From NCBI RefSeq assembly GCF_001428045.1, contig NZ_LMSD01000034.1:562488-613017 (forward strand): a stretch of DNA of 50,530 bases, read 5' to 3'. The DNA comes from Paenibacillus sp. Soil750. GTDB lineage: Bacteria > Bacillota > Bacilli > Paenibacillales > NBRC-103111. The position numbers were made by a program, and so were the translations under genes. Of this stretch, positions 26,348-34,316 are shown piece by piece. The stretch's first letter is position 1. The number at the start of each line of letters is the position of its first letter. Under the pieces are notes generated by a model, which saw nothing but the letters and a program-made list of their open reading frames with translations, was not told the DNA's origin and searched no databases.

Positions 26348-26364
26348 TGTGAGGAGTGGTAAGA

Positions 26365-29300
26365 ATGAGTCTAGGGAAGCATCATCGATGGTGGGTTCGA
26401 TTCATCTGTACGATTGTTAGTGTTTTGATGATTGTAAGTATGTATGGCAACCGAGAAGCACATGCAGCTGGCATTACAATGACTCTCCCCAATGCTTCGT
26501 TCGAAGAAGTAGGTACAGGTATTCCAAATTGGAACATACATCCTACTTTCGGCACAGATACGGCAACTGTTTCTGATGTAAGGGCTTACACGGGGGCGAA
26601 AAGTATGAAAATGGTCGATGCCAGTTCTTCAAGCTCACTTGCTCGCGTGAGCGATAAAATCAGTATTTCGTCGACGGAGCAAGTGGCGTATACCGCAACT
26701 GCCTATGCGTATATTGAGCAAGGCTCGATCGATGTGTATTTGATCTTTTACACCGGCACCACAGAATTTCGTGCTATTCCCGCAAGTGTTACGCCTATGG
26801 TAGATCAGTGGAACAAACGCTCGATTACCGCAGAAGCACCAGCCGGCGCAACAGAAGTGGCTGTGTTGATCTATAGCGGATTGGGCAGCATCACAACGGC
26901 CTATATAGACGATGTATCGATTGGAAAGACGGTGAAAAATCCTGGTTTTGAAACGGATTTGAGTGGGTCTTGGACCGTATCGGGTGCAGCAGCATCTACG
27001 ACCGTGAAAACAGGAGGTAGCTTCAGTCTCAAGCTGGACGATGCAAGTTCGTTGGCAGCGAGTTATGCGGAAAGTAGTGATGTCCCTGTTTCATCAAACG
27101 CAAGAGTATCCGCGGCAGCGAAAGTATACGTATCGAGCGGCGATACTGGCGTAAGCATGCACCTTCGTTTCAAGAATGCAGCTGGCACGGTGATAAAAGA
27201 GGTCGAGAATGTATTCAGTGGATCTGCGTCACAATGGACCCCGCTCACGATATCAGCGACTACACCGAACGTTTCGGGAGCCAAAACCGTGTCTGTCTAT
27301 TTCACGACGAAGACTACGGCAACAACGGTTGCCTACGTTGACGATGTTACACTAGATACTCCGATTGAATACAACCTGGGAACACAGATTGTGAACAATC
27401 CGCTTGACGGAGCGGTCTTTGGCAAGGATGCAAGTGGCAGCTATGATCTCATGTACGTCGGCTCCAGCGGCTATCCATCCAAATTTGTGGTTTACGATGC
27501 GCGAACTGGTGAAGTTGTGGATGACCAGAATCTTGACCAAATAGAAGCCGTCTGGGGCATGACGGTCGCTTCAGATCAATCTGTTTATTTAGGAACGGCT
27601 AACAAGCGGGCTCTATATCGCTATGTGCCAGGAACGGTCAGCATTTCCGGAGGAACCAAAATCATTACGGGTAGTTCTTTGGTGAAAACGACATTGGACT
27701 CGGGCATGAACGTCATTTGGGATGTGACGGCGGGAAGCAGCGGGAATATTTACGGTGGCACAGCCACTGACGGCAAAGCATTCCGTTACAATCCGACGAG
27801 TGGAGTTACTGTTTTAAATAGCAATCTCGCGATTGTTGACGGTTTGGCACATGTTAGATCAATCGCTTATGCGAGTGATACGGAAGTATTTATGGGGATG
27901 GGACCAACCGATAATGCAACGATTATTCGCTTTGATCCAACAACAGGCACTCAATCCACCATATCTCCCAGCGGCTATGGCAGTACGTATGTCCTAGGAC
28001 TCGATTACATTGCTAATGGTACAGACTCGAAGCTATTCGCCAAATTGTCAAGTGAGCCACTGATCGTCATCAATCCGGCTACTGGCGTGGTCGATGCCTC
28101 ATTAGGCAATGTAGATTCTATTGGCGTATCAAAGAAACATCCTACGGATGATAAGGTGTACTATACCAAAGGAACTCATTTGTATGTCTACGATATTTCT
28201 GCAAAGACACAAACGGACCTTGGTGACGTAGGAGGCAAAGCGGCTGGTTACACCTTTTTAACTGACGCAGGCACTACGTATCTGTATGCTCCACTTTCCT
28301 CCGGAAAAATTCTGAAATACAAACTTGCAGCGACCCCAACAATAGACATTTCGACTTCATTCACAATTCCGGATTCCCCAACGAAGATCCGCTCACTCGT
28401 AAAAGGTCCTGGTGATCACATTTATACAAGCGGCTATCTACGTGGAGGATTAAGCGTCTATCATCCGGACACTGGTCTGCTAACACGGAATAGAGGAGCG
28501 GGCCAAGCGGAGAACATGACGACGATCGGCAATAATTTATATCTAGGCATCTACCCCGGTGCATGGATAAAAAAATACGACACGAACTCATCGTGGAATG
28601 ATACCACGAATCCGTCACTGCTTTTTCAGGATATCGCTGGCTCACCTAATTTCCAGGACCGTCCCTTCGGCATGTTAGCCGATCCTACATTGAATCGGTT
28701 GTATGTCGGTACAGTCGCGAGCTCAGGTAAACTAAGCGGCTCCTTCACTGTGTATGACTTGACGACGTCCGCAAGAGTCACGACAGTACTCGACATCGTT
28801 GATGATCAAAGCATTATAGCCTTGGCATACAAGAATAATAAAGTATATGGAGGCTCATCCGTGTATGGGGGGATTGGTAGTACAGCGAATCCTAGTGTGA
28901 CGGAAGGGAAAGTGTTCACATGGCAAACGACCAGTTCGAATACACTTCCGGTTCCTCAGTATGTTCCAGTTTCAGGAAGAAAGGTTATTTCTGATCTTAT
29001 CGTAGGTCCGGACGGCAACATTTGGGGTCTCGCTGAAGGGAACTCATCCACGGATCCATCGCGGAATCTAACAGCTGACTTATTTATTTTTGATCCGAAC
29101 AATCCTGATGCTGCTCATACGACGATTTATGCGAATAAGTTTACTTCAACCGGCAATGTGTCCTGGCAAGGTGGGAAGATGGTTGTTGGCAAAGACGGCA
29201 ATGTCTACGTAAGTATCGGTGGCAAATTGTATGCAGTTGACGCCAGTTCGGCTACTAAGGATGCTGTTATGTTGGTCTCTACCGGTGTGTCACTGCTGAC

Positions 29301-29367
29301 AGCGGATGCGAATGGTGATCTTTATTATGTCAAGTACGAAACCAACTTGTACAAATATGATAAGTAA
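26365..29367 (+). CDS. large secreted beta-propeller protein, paralogue of the divergent giant
   Basis: 1000 residues. Sec signal ending near HAAGI (residues 1-35). Two carbohydrate-binding-like jelly rolls (NASFEEVGTGIPNWNIHP; VKNPGFETDLSGSWTVSG) each ending in the AYIDDVSI-type strand. A propeller of about 650 residues then follows, clearly related to the minus-strand neighbour (QDRPFGMLADP, LSGSFTVYDL, DDQSIIALAYKNNKVYGG). It lacks the Ig-like parts and the C-terminal repeats. The ATG at 26365 follows GAGGAG at a spacing of 8; the upstream GTG at 26356 overlaps that site. Extracellular, glycan-associated role inferred from domains; no enzyme motif seen. Confidence 0.85.
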   Translation: MSLGKHHRWWVRFICTIVSVLMIVSMYGNREAHAAGITMTLPNASFEEVGTGIPNWNIHPTFGTDTATVSDVRAYTGAKSMKMVDASSSSSLARVSDKISISSTEQVAYTATAYAYIEQGSIDVYLIFYTGTTEFRAIPASVTPMVDQWNKRSITAEAPAGATEVAVLIYSGLGSITTAYIDDVSIGKTVKNPGFETDLSGSWTVSGAAASTTVKTGGSFSLKLDDASSLAASYAESSDVPVSSNARVSAAAKVYVSSGDTGVSMHLRFKNAAGTVIKEVENVFSGSASQWTPLTISATTPNVSGAKTVSVYFTTKTTATTVAYVDDVTLDTPIEYNLGTQIVNNPLDGAVFGKDASGSYDLMYVGSSGYPSKFVVYDARTGEVVDDQNLDQIEAVWGMTVASDQSVYLGTANKRALYRYVPGTVSISGGTKIITGSSLVKTTLDSGMNVIWDVTAGSSGNIYGGTATDGKAFRYNPTSGVTVLNSNLAIVDGLAHVRSIAYASDTEVFMGMGPTDNATIIRFDPTTGTQSTISPSGYGSTYVLGLDYIANGTDSKLFAKLSSEPLIVINPATGVVDASLGNVDSIGVSKKHPTDDKVYYTKGTHLYVYDISAKTQTDLGDVGGKAAGYTFLTDAGTTYLYAPLSSGKILKYKLAATPTIDISTSFTIPDSPTKIRSLVKGPGDHIYTSGYLRGGLSVYHPDTGLLTRNRGAGQAENMTTIGNNLYLGIYPGAWIKKYDTNSSWNDTTNPSLLFQDIAGSPNFQDRPFGMLADPTLNRLYVGTVASSGKLSGSFTVYDLTTSARVTTVLDIVDDQSIIALAYKNNKVYGGSSVYGGIGSTANPSVTEGKVFTWQTTSSNTLPVPQYVPVSGRKVISDLIVGPDGNIWGLAEGNSSTDPSRNLTADLFIFDPNNPDAAHTTIYANKFTSTGNVSWQGGKMVVGKDGNVYVSIGGKLYAVDASSATKDAVMLVSTGVSLLTADANGDLYYVKYETNLYKYDK

Positions 29368-29393
29368 CCAGTCGCACTCCTAAATGAAAAGGA

Positions 29394-29423
29394 GGCCAGG
29401 GAAGCAAATCTTCCCTGGCCTTG
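29394..29423. terminator. bidirectional intrinsic terminator
   Basis: AGGCCAGGGAAG and CTTCCCTGGCCT arms with a five-base loop, between the convergent propeller gene and the unknown gene. T runs are short. Confidence 0.75.
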
Positions 29424-29442
29424 AACTCGTATAAATAAGTTA

Positions 29443-30150
29443 CTATTTCAATTCGTTGATCCCAAAATACTGCCTTATTACATTCAATTCATGATTAACA
29501 CGCCGTGGAATCTCCTTCAGAAGCTCAGGCCACGGTACAAAAACCGATTCTTCCCAAGCAAATTCAATAAATTCCATCGTTGGTCGAAACCGAAATGTCT
29601 GCAGATAGCGTTCTACCAATTGATTCGTTTCCTTATCCGTAGCCATCTGATCCCGCAGCATGTCTGGGACTAACAAACCTGCACTGCCCGCTGTCTCATA
29701 GGTACACGTATGTAAATTCGGGACAAGTTCAAGCATAGCGAGAAGTGGAGAAAACGCGTGTTTTCCAGGTTGGGAGTACAGTTTTACCTGAGTTGGATTG
29801 TTTTCAGATAAATTACTTCGATCCTTAAGCAGCCCTTTGAAAAATTTGCCATGGAAGCTGCACTCACTATTGATAACACTGCCGTCACGACCAACATAAA
29901 TCCATACATGTTCCAACTCGTACAAATGCTCGATATCATAATCCCAGTAGATGGCATATTCAATGACCTTTGCAATCCTTGTGTCCGACTCGAAGCTGAT
30001 TATTCGACGAAAGGAAGGGGATGGACCGTCTTGATCGAATATTGTTACCCCAACACGGACTGGAAAAAATGGCTCCAAGCGATCAAATAACAGCTGTGGC
30101 GCATACGTTTTGACAAACGCTAAATCGAGACTTATTTGCTGATCCTGCAT
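29443..30150 (-). CDS. conserved-looking hypothetical protein
   Basis: 235 residues, soluble, no signal. The ATG at 30150 follows AAAAGGAGGAAG, so it is expressed. I do not recognise the family. Notable segments are the aromatic-rich IEYAIYWDYDIEHLYELEHV followed by WIYVGRDGSVINSE and CSFHGKF, which has the look of a beta-sheet with a conserved His, and a C-terminal helix pair. Monocistronic and divergent from the HAD gene. Function cannot be deduced from its neighbours. Confidence 0.65.
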   Translation of the reverse strand: MQDQQISLDLAFVKTYAPQLLFDRLEPFFPVRVGVTIFDQDGPSPSFRRIISFESDTRIAKVIEYAIYWDYDIEHLYELEHVWIYVGRDGSVINSECSFHGKFFKGLLKDRSNLSENNPTQVKLYSQPGKHAFSPLLAMLELVPNLHTCTYETAGSAGLLVPDMLRDQMATDKETNQLVERYLQTFRFRPTMEFIEFAWEESVFVPWPELLKEIPRRVNHELNVIRQYFGINELK

Positions 30151-30364
30151 ATTTGCTTCCTCCTTTTAGTCGAATCGTTTTAACATTAATTATAAGAATA
30201 GTAGAAGTGGATACCTTAAATTATTCTAGAAGAATCTATAAAATTATTGGAATAAAATGACATGAAACTTGTATGCCGGCCAAAACCACCCTATTATTGA
30301 AGAAATCAACAGTAAAATTTACTTTTCATTAATCACTCATTATTAAAATAAAGGAGCGGAATCA

Positions 30365-31024
30365 ATGTTGCAATCACTCATCTTTGATATGGACGGGACT
30401 CTTTTTCAAACAGATAAAATTTTAGAAATCTCCCTCGAAGATACTTTTAATTATTTAAGGGATCTGAATGAGTGGGATACCGTAACGCCAATTGATCAAT
30501 ACCGTGAGATTATGGGTGTACCTTTACCTAAAGTATGGGAAACTCTTTTACCCTCACATTCCAATGCAGTAAGAGAACAAATGGATTCATATTTTCTAGA
30601 AAGATTAATTGAAAATATTAGAAGTGGAAAAGGGGCTTTATATCCTAATGTTATTGAAGTTTTCAGTTATTTAAAAGAGAATAATTGTTCAATTTATATC
30701 GCGAGTAATGGTTTAACGGCATACTTAAAAGCGATCGTGAGTTACTATAATTTGGATAATTGGGTCACTGAAACTTTTAGTATTCAACAAATTCAATCGT
30801 TAAATAAATCGAACTTAGTTCAACTTATAATTGAAAAATATGGCATTACCCATGCAGCAGTAATCGGAGACCGCCTATCGGATATACATGCAGCTAAAGA
30901 TAATGGTTTACTTGCGATAGGATGTAATTTTGATTTTGCGAGGGACGATGAACTTGCAAAGGCTGATATCGTAATCGAGGATCTCATTGAGCTCAAAACA
31001 ATCGTATCAGAGTTGAAAAAATAG
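30365..31024 (+). CDS. HAD-family phosphatase
   Basis: 219 residues. Motif I FDMDGTLFQ (nucleophile Asp), motif II YIASNGL, a Lys region near SLNKSNLV and motif III/IV VIGDRLSDIHAAKDNGL. The helical cap between motifs I and II places it in subclass I, like phosphoglycolate or sugar-phosphate phosphatases. The ATG follows AAAGGAG. AT-rich relative to the flanking operons. Stands alone; substrate unknown. Confidence 0.88.
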   Translation: MLQSLIFDMDGTLFQTDKILEISLEDTFNYLRDLNEWDTVTPIDQYREIMGVPLPKVWETLLPSHSNAVREQMDSYFLERLIENIRSGKGALYPNVIEVFSYLKENNCSIYIASNGLTAYLKAIVSYYNLDNWVTETFSIQQIQSLNKSNLVQLIIEKYGITHAAVIGDRLSDIHAAKDNGLLAIGCNFDFARDDELAKADIVIEDLIELKTIVSELKK

Positions 31025-31150
31025 TAATATATACGGAATTGATTACTGTAGTAGAAACGCGGAGTAGTTACTTCAATTCCAAATTTGTTACATGGAACAT
31101 TATGTAAAGATCTCTCGTCTAATAAGCATATCAATGACAGGGGGTAAGAA

Positions 31151-32404
31151 ATGAATGGTAAAGTTCGAATAAGTAAACTTCTTGTGGCTGGAATGTTGCT
31201 GGCCCTGATAGTAACTGCGTGTTCCAAATCTTCTGGAAATTCGATGTCATTGGAAAAAAGACAAGTTGCGGCGTCTGGAGTTGATCAAAGTATCGTTAAA
31301 GCAAGTAATGAGTTCGGCATGCAACTCCATCGGCAATTGGTTCAAACAGAACAGGACAAGAAGAAAAACATTTTCATTTCGCCCACCAGCATTTCATTAG
31401 CGCTTGCCATGGCTTACAACGGAAGTAAGGGAGAAACGCAAGCTTCAATTGCCAAGACGTTGGGTTGGCAAGACATGTCTCTGGATGAAATGAATCGAGG
31501 TAATGAGACGCTTATCTCCCTGCTGCAGAAACCTGGCAGCGACGTAAATGTGCGTATTGCCAACTCGCTTTGGTTAAGAAAAGGAACATCATTTAACAGT
31601 AAATTCATGAAAACTAATCAAGCATTTTACAATGCCAAAGTAACTGAGCTCAATTTCTACAGTCCAGAAGCCACTAACACGATCAATGACTGGGTAAACA
31701 AGAATACCAACGGGAAAATTCCCAAGATGGTCGAATCCATCGATCCCAAAGAAGTCTTGATCCTGATGAATGCGGTCTATTTCAATGGCGGGTGGAAAAA
31801 GGAATTCCAGCTTTCTGGCACGAAAGTAGATAGCTTCAAACTGCCAGATGGTTCCTCCAAGCAAGTGCAGATGATGTCGCAATCAGGCACCTACGAATAT
31901 TTGCAGGAAGAGGGATTTCAAGCCATTCGTTTGCCGTACGGACAGGGGCAGATGGATATGCTGATTATTCTTCCAGATGAATCGTCTTCACTTGGTGCTC
32001 TTCACGACAAGCTTTGGGCAGATCCCGATCGCTGGTATAAGTCATTCCATTCGAACCGAGGTGAAATCAAGTTTCCTCGTTTGAAGATCGAATATAGTGA
32101 AATACTGAAAGAACCGCTCAAGGCTATGGGCATGACGCTGCCCTTTGACGAAATCCATGCTGATTTTTCCGACATAGCACCTGTTCCACCTAACCTTTTC
32201 ATCAGCGCGGTAACACACAAAACGTTCATCGAGGTCAATGAAAAAGGGACGGAGGCTGCTGCGGTCACTTCGGTACAGATGGCAGGGGCTTCTGCACCAA
32301 TCGATGAACCGTTCCAGATGACGATAAACCGGCCGTTCTTTTTCGCGATTGAAGACCGCCAGACTGGCGTATGGCTTTTCGTAGGGTCCGTGGTTGAACC
32401 ATAA
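31151..32404 (+). CDS. lipoprotein serpin (serine protease inhibitor)
   Basis: 417 residues. Lipoprotein signal with lipobox VTAC near residue 24, then a complete serpin fold: FISPTSISLALAMAYNGSKG, NSLWLRKG, AVYFNGGWKKEF, MLIILPDE, NRPFFFAIEDRQTGVWLFVG. The reactive-loop hinge EKGTEAAAVTS has the small residues required for loop insertion, so it should be inhibitory. Counting from P15 Gly366, the scissile bond falls at Ala380-Ser381, which points to elastase- or subtilisin-like targets. It is membrane-anchored on the outer face, where it could guard against own or foreign proteases. Confidence 0.92.
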   Translation: MNGKVRISKLLVAGMLLALIVTACSKSSGNSMSLEKRQVAASGVDQSIVKASNEFGMQLHRQLVQTEQDKKKNIFISPTSISLALAMAYNGSKGETQASIAKTLGWQDMSLDEMNRGNETLISLLQKPGSDVNVRIANSLWLRKGTSFNSKFMKTNQAFYNAKVTELNFYSPEATNTINDWVNKNTNGKIPKMVESIDPKEVLILMNAVYFNGGWKKEFQLSGTKVDSFKLPDGSSKQVQMMSQSGTYEYLQEEGFQAIRLPYGQGQMDMLIILPDESSSLGALHDKLWADPDRWYKSFHSNRGEIKFPRLKIEYSEILKEPLKAMGMTLPFDEIHADFSDIAPVPPNLFISAVTHKTFIEVNEKGTEAAAVTSVQMAGASAPIDEPFQMTINRPFFFAIEDRQTGVWLFVGSVVEP

Positions 32405-32455
32405 GCACAAACCAAAATTGCAACGAGCTACTCCGCAAACAAACAGTATCATGAT

Positions 32456-32490
32456 CAAAAAGCCTGGGCTTTAACTCGCCGAGGCTTTTT
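32456..32490 (+). terminator. intrinsic terminator after the serpin
   Basis: AAAAAGCCT and AGGCTTTTT arms around a 16-base loop, ending in a T run. Confidence 0.75.
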
Positions 32491-32620
32491 ACATGTAGTC
32501 AAGCACGAAGTGGAAAAATGTTGTTTAAATGACACCAAAAGGTGTCTTAAAATAAAAGAGCACTAAATGGAGTCAGAATTTCATAAAATAGGGAAGCCTT
32601 GATTTGGAAAGGAGCCTTAT

Positions 32621-33670
32621 ATGAATTTGTATGACCCAGCTAGGATTCCTCGCTCTACTATACCTGAGAATCAGGAATTTCCAATGTTAGCTCTTTCAAG
32701 CTGGGTTACCCCAGAGAACAAGTTTTATATTCGCAATCATTTCCCATATCCGGCATTGCCAATAAATGATTGGACGCTAAGTATAGTAGGATTTGTCCAA
32801 CACCCAATTCATATGAATTATCAAACATTATTTCAATATCCTCAAATCACATTGCCAGTTACTATGGAGTGTTCAGGAAACAAAAGAGCGTATTTCCGGC
32901 CTAAAACCAGAGGGGTTCAATGGGAACAAGGGGCTGTCAGTCATGCGATCTGGACTGGAGTTTCTCTTCGAACTTTATTACAGGTAGCTGGAATAAGTCC
33001 TAATGCTCGTGAAGTTATATTCGAAGGAATGGATACAGGAGAACGAACGGACCTTCCAGGCACTTTCCGGTTTGCCCGAAGCCTCCCTATAGAGAAAGCT
33101 ATGCATCCCGATACTCTGATTGCTCTCTACATGAACGGAAAACCTATACCCTACAAACACGGATATCCAGCAAGACTAATTGTTCCGAATTGGTATGGTA
33201 TGGCTTCTGTCAAATGGCTTTACCGCATAGTGGCTACTGATCAAGAATTTAAAGGTCCTTTTCAAGACAATGATTATATCGTGTACCATTCTGAAGCAGA
33301 TTCTCAGCGCAGACCTGTTACATTAATGAAAGTGAATGCCGTAATATCCCAGCCCACAGATCAAACAATTATGAGAAGAGGAATACATATCATTACAGGT
33401 ACAGCATGGTCAGGTCACGGATTTGTTAAAAAGGTAGAGATTAGTCTTGATCATGGAAAATCATGGAGCTTAGTGAGATGGCTTGATCCAGAGGAAAAGT
33501 ACAGCTGGAGAAGGTGGGGGTGGGATTGGCATGTGCCTGTACCTGGAACCTATCTTATTACGGTAAAGGCAACTGATGACAAGGATAATACCCAACCCCT
33601 TCAAGCGGAATGGAATGTGAACGGTTATGAAAACAACGCAATGCCTCAAATTCAGGTCTATGTGGAGTGA
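32621..33670 (+). CDS. sulfite-oxidase-fold molybdopterin oxidoreductase
   Basis: 349 residues. The Mo-cofactor domain carries the ligand cysteine in TMECSGNKR, followed by RGVQWEQGAVSHAIWTGVSL and YMNGKPIPYKHGYPARLIVP, as in sulfite oxidase/YedY relatives. The C-terminal 110 residues are the Ig-like dimerisation domain (VKKVEISLDHGKSWSL). There is no Tat or Sec signal and no haem domain, so it is a soluble single-cofactor form. The ATG follows GGAAAGGAG. The physiological substrate is unknown; no molybdenum-cofactor genes are nearby. Confidence 0.9.
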   Translation: MNLYDPARIPRSTIPENQEFPMLALSSWVTPENKFYIRNHFPYPALPINDWTLSIVGFVQHPIHMNYQTLFQYPQITLPVTMECSGNKRAYFRPKTRGVQWEQGAVSHAIWTGVSLRTLLQVAGISPNAREVIFEGMDTGERTDLPGTFRFARSLPIEKAMHPDTLIALYMNGKPIPYKHGYPARLIVPNWYGMASVKWLYRIVATDQEFKGPFQDNDYIVYHSEADSQRRPVTLMKVNAVISQPTDQTIMRRGIHIITGTAWSGHGFVKKVEISLDHGKSWSLVRWLDPEEKYSWRRWGWDWHVPVPGTYLITVKATDDKDNTQPLQAEWNVNGYENNAMPQIQVYVE

Positions 33671-33691
33671 CCAGTAAAGAGCAGTATAAGA

Positions 33692-34030
33692 TTATGGCCG
33701 AATCGTAACCCGAGTATGAATGGGAACGAGCTGTGAGAGTTGCAGTACATCCTCGTTGTACATGCGAATACAACCGTGACTAACTTCCCTACCGATGGAA
33801 GAAGGATCATTTGTTCCGTGGATGCCATAATGAGGTTTAGATAGGCCCAGCCAAAAAGCTCCGAATGGACCTCCGGGGTTAGGTTGTTTATTAATGATCT
33901 GATATTCGCCTTTTGGTGTTTTCGTAACCATTTTGCCGATTCCAACCGGGAATGACCGGGTAACGATATTTCCATCAAGTAAATATAGATTACGGTCGGA
34001 TAAATCGACAATAATTCGATAGTTCGGCAT
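33692..34030 (-). CDS. stand-alone L,D-transpeptidase (YkuD domain)
   Basis: 112 residues made of one YkuD domain: IIVDLSDRNLYLLDG, the PVGIGKMVTKTPKGEY region, then YGIHGTND and the catalytic SHGCIRM (His-x-x-x-x-x-Ser-His-Gly-Cys-x-Arg pattern complete). It has no signal peptide, LysM or membrane anchor, unlike the longer peptidoglycan cross-linking members. The same short form is found in spore-forming bacilli; either it is exported by an unusual route or released from the mother cell, which is inference. Convergent with the molybdoenzyme gene, with only 21 bases between the stop codons. Confidence 0.87.
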   Translation of the reverse strand: MPNYRIIVDLSDRNLYLLDGNIVTRSFPVGIGKMVTKTPKGEYQIINKQPNPGGPFGAFWLGLSKPHYGIHGTNDPSSIGREVSHGCIRMYNEDVLQLSQLVPIHTRVTIRP

Positions 34031-34128
34031 TCATTTCGCCTCCTAGCGATATTCTATGCATGCCTAGTTTCGGAAGTGAGATGATGCAAATATCAGGAAG
34101 GTGTGCTCGGGGCAATCATAGGGAACCC

Positions 34129-34158
34129 AAAAAGAACCTGAGTAGATTACTCAGGTTC
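34129..34158 (-). terminator. hairpin upstream of the L,D-transpeptidase
   Basis: GAACCTGAGTA and TACTCAGGTTC arms (11 bp, perfect, three-base loop). On the minus strand TTTTT follows the stem. It stands about 100 bases before the transpeptidase start and just upstream of the rifampin-kinase promoter. Confidence 0.6.
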
Positions 34159-34165
34159 ATACATA

Positions 34166-34194
34166 TTGCATATAAACAAACACGATGATATAAT
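34166..34194 (+). promoter_or_regulatory. near-consensus promoter of the rifampin phosphotransferase gene
   Basis: TTGCAT, exactly 17 bases, TATAAT. It leaves a leader of about 115 bases. I see no copy of the inverted repeat known as RAE from actinomycete rifamycin-resistance genes. Confidence 0.75.
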
Positions 34195-34316
34195 CGCATT
34201 ACGACTTTTATTAGTCATGTGAACATAGTTATTTCATCTTATACTGTAATTGTAGCATGTCGGTAATTCACTTGTCAAATGTTTTTTATCACCTAAATGG
34301 TTAGGAGAGATCTTAA

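Noticed and set aside
32042..32458. Minus-strand frames of about 138 codons over the serpin end
   Set aside because: They mirror the serpin coding sequence and have no ribosome site or recognisable product.
34060..34316. T-box or other known riboswitch before rph
   Set aside because: I found no T-box core, no RAE repeat and no other class consensus; only a simple hairpin that terminates on the other strand.
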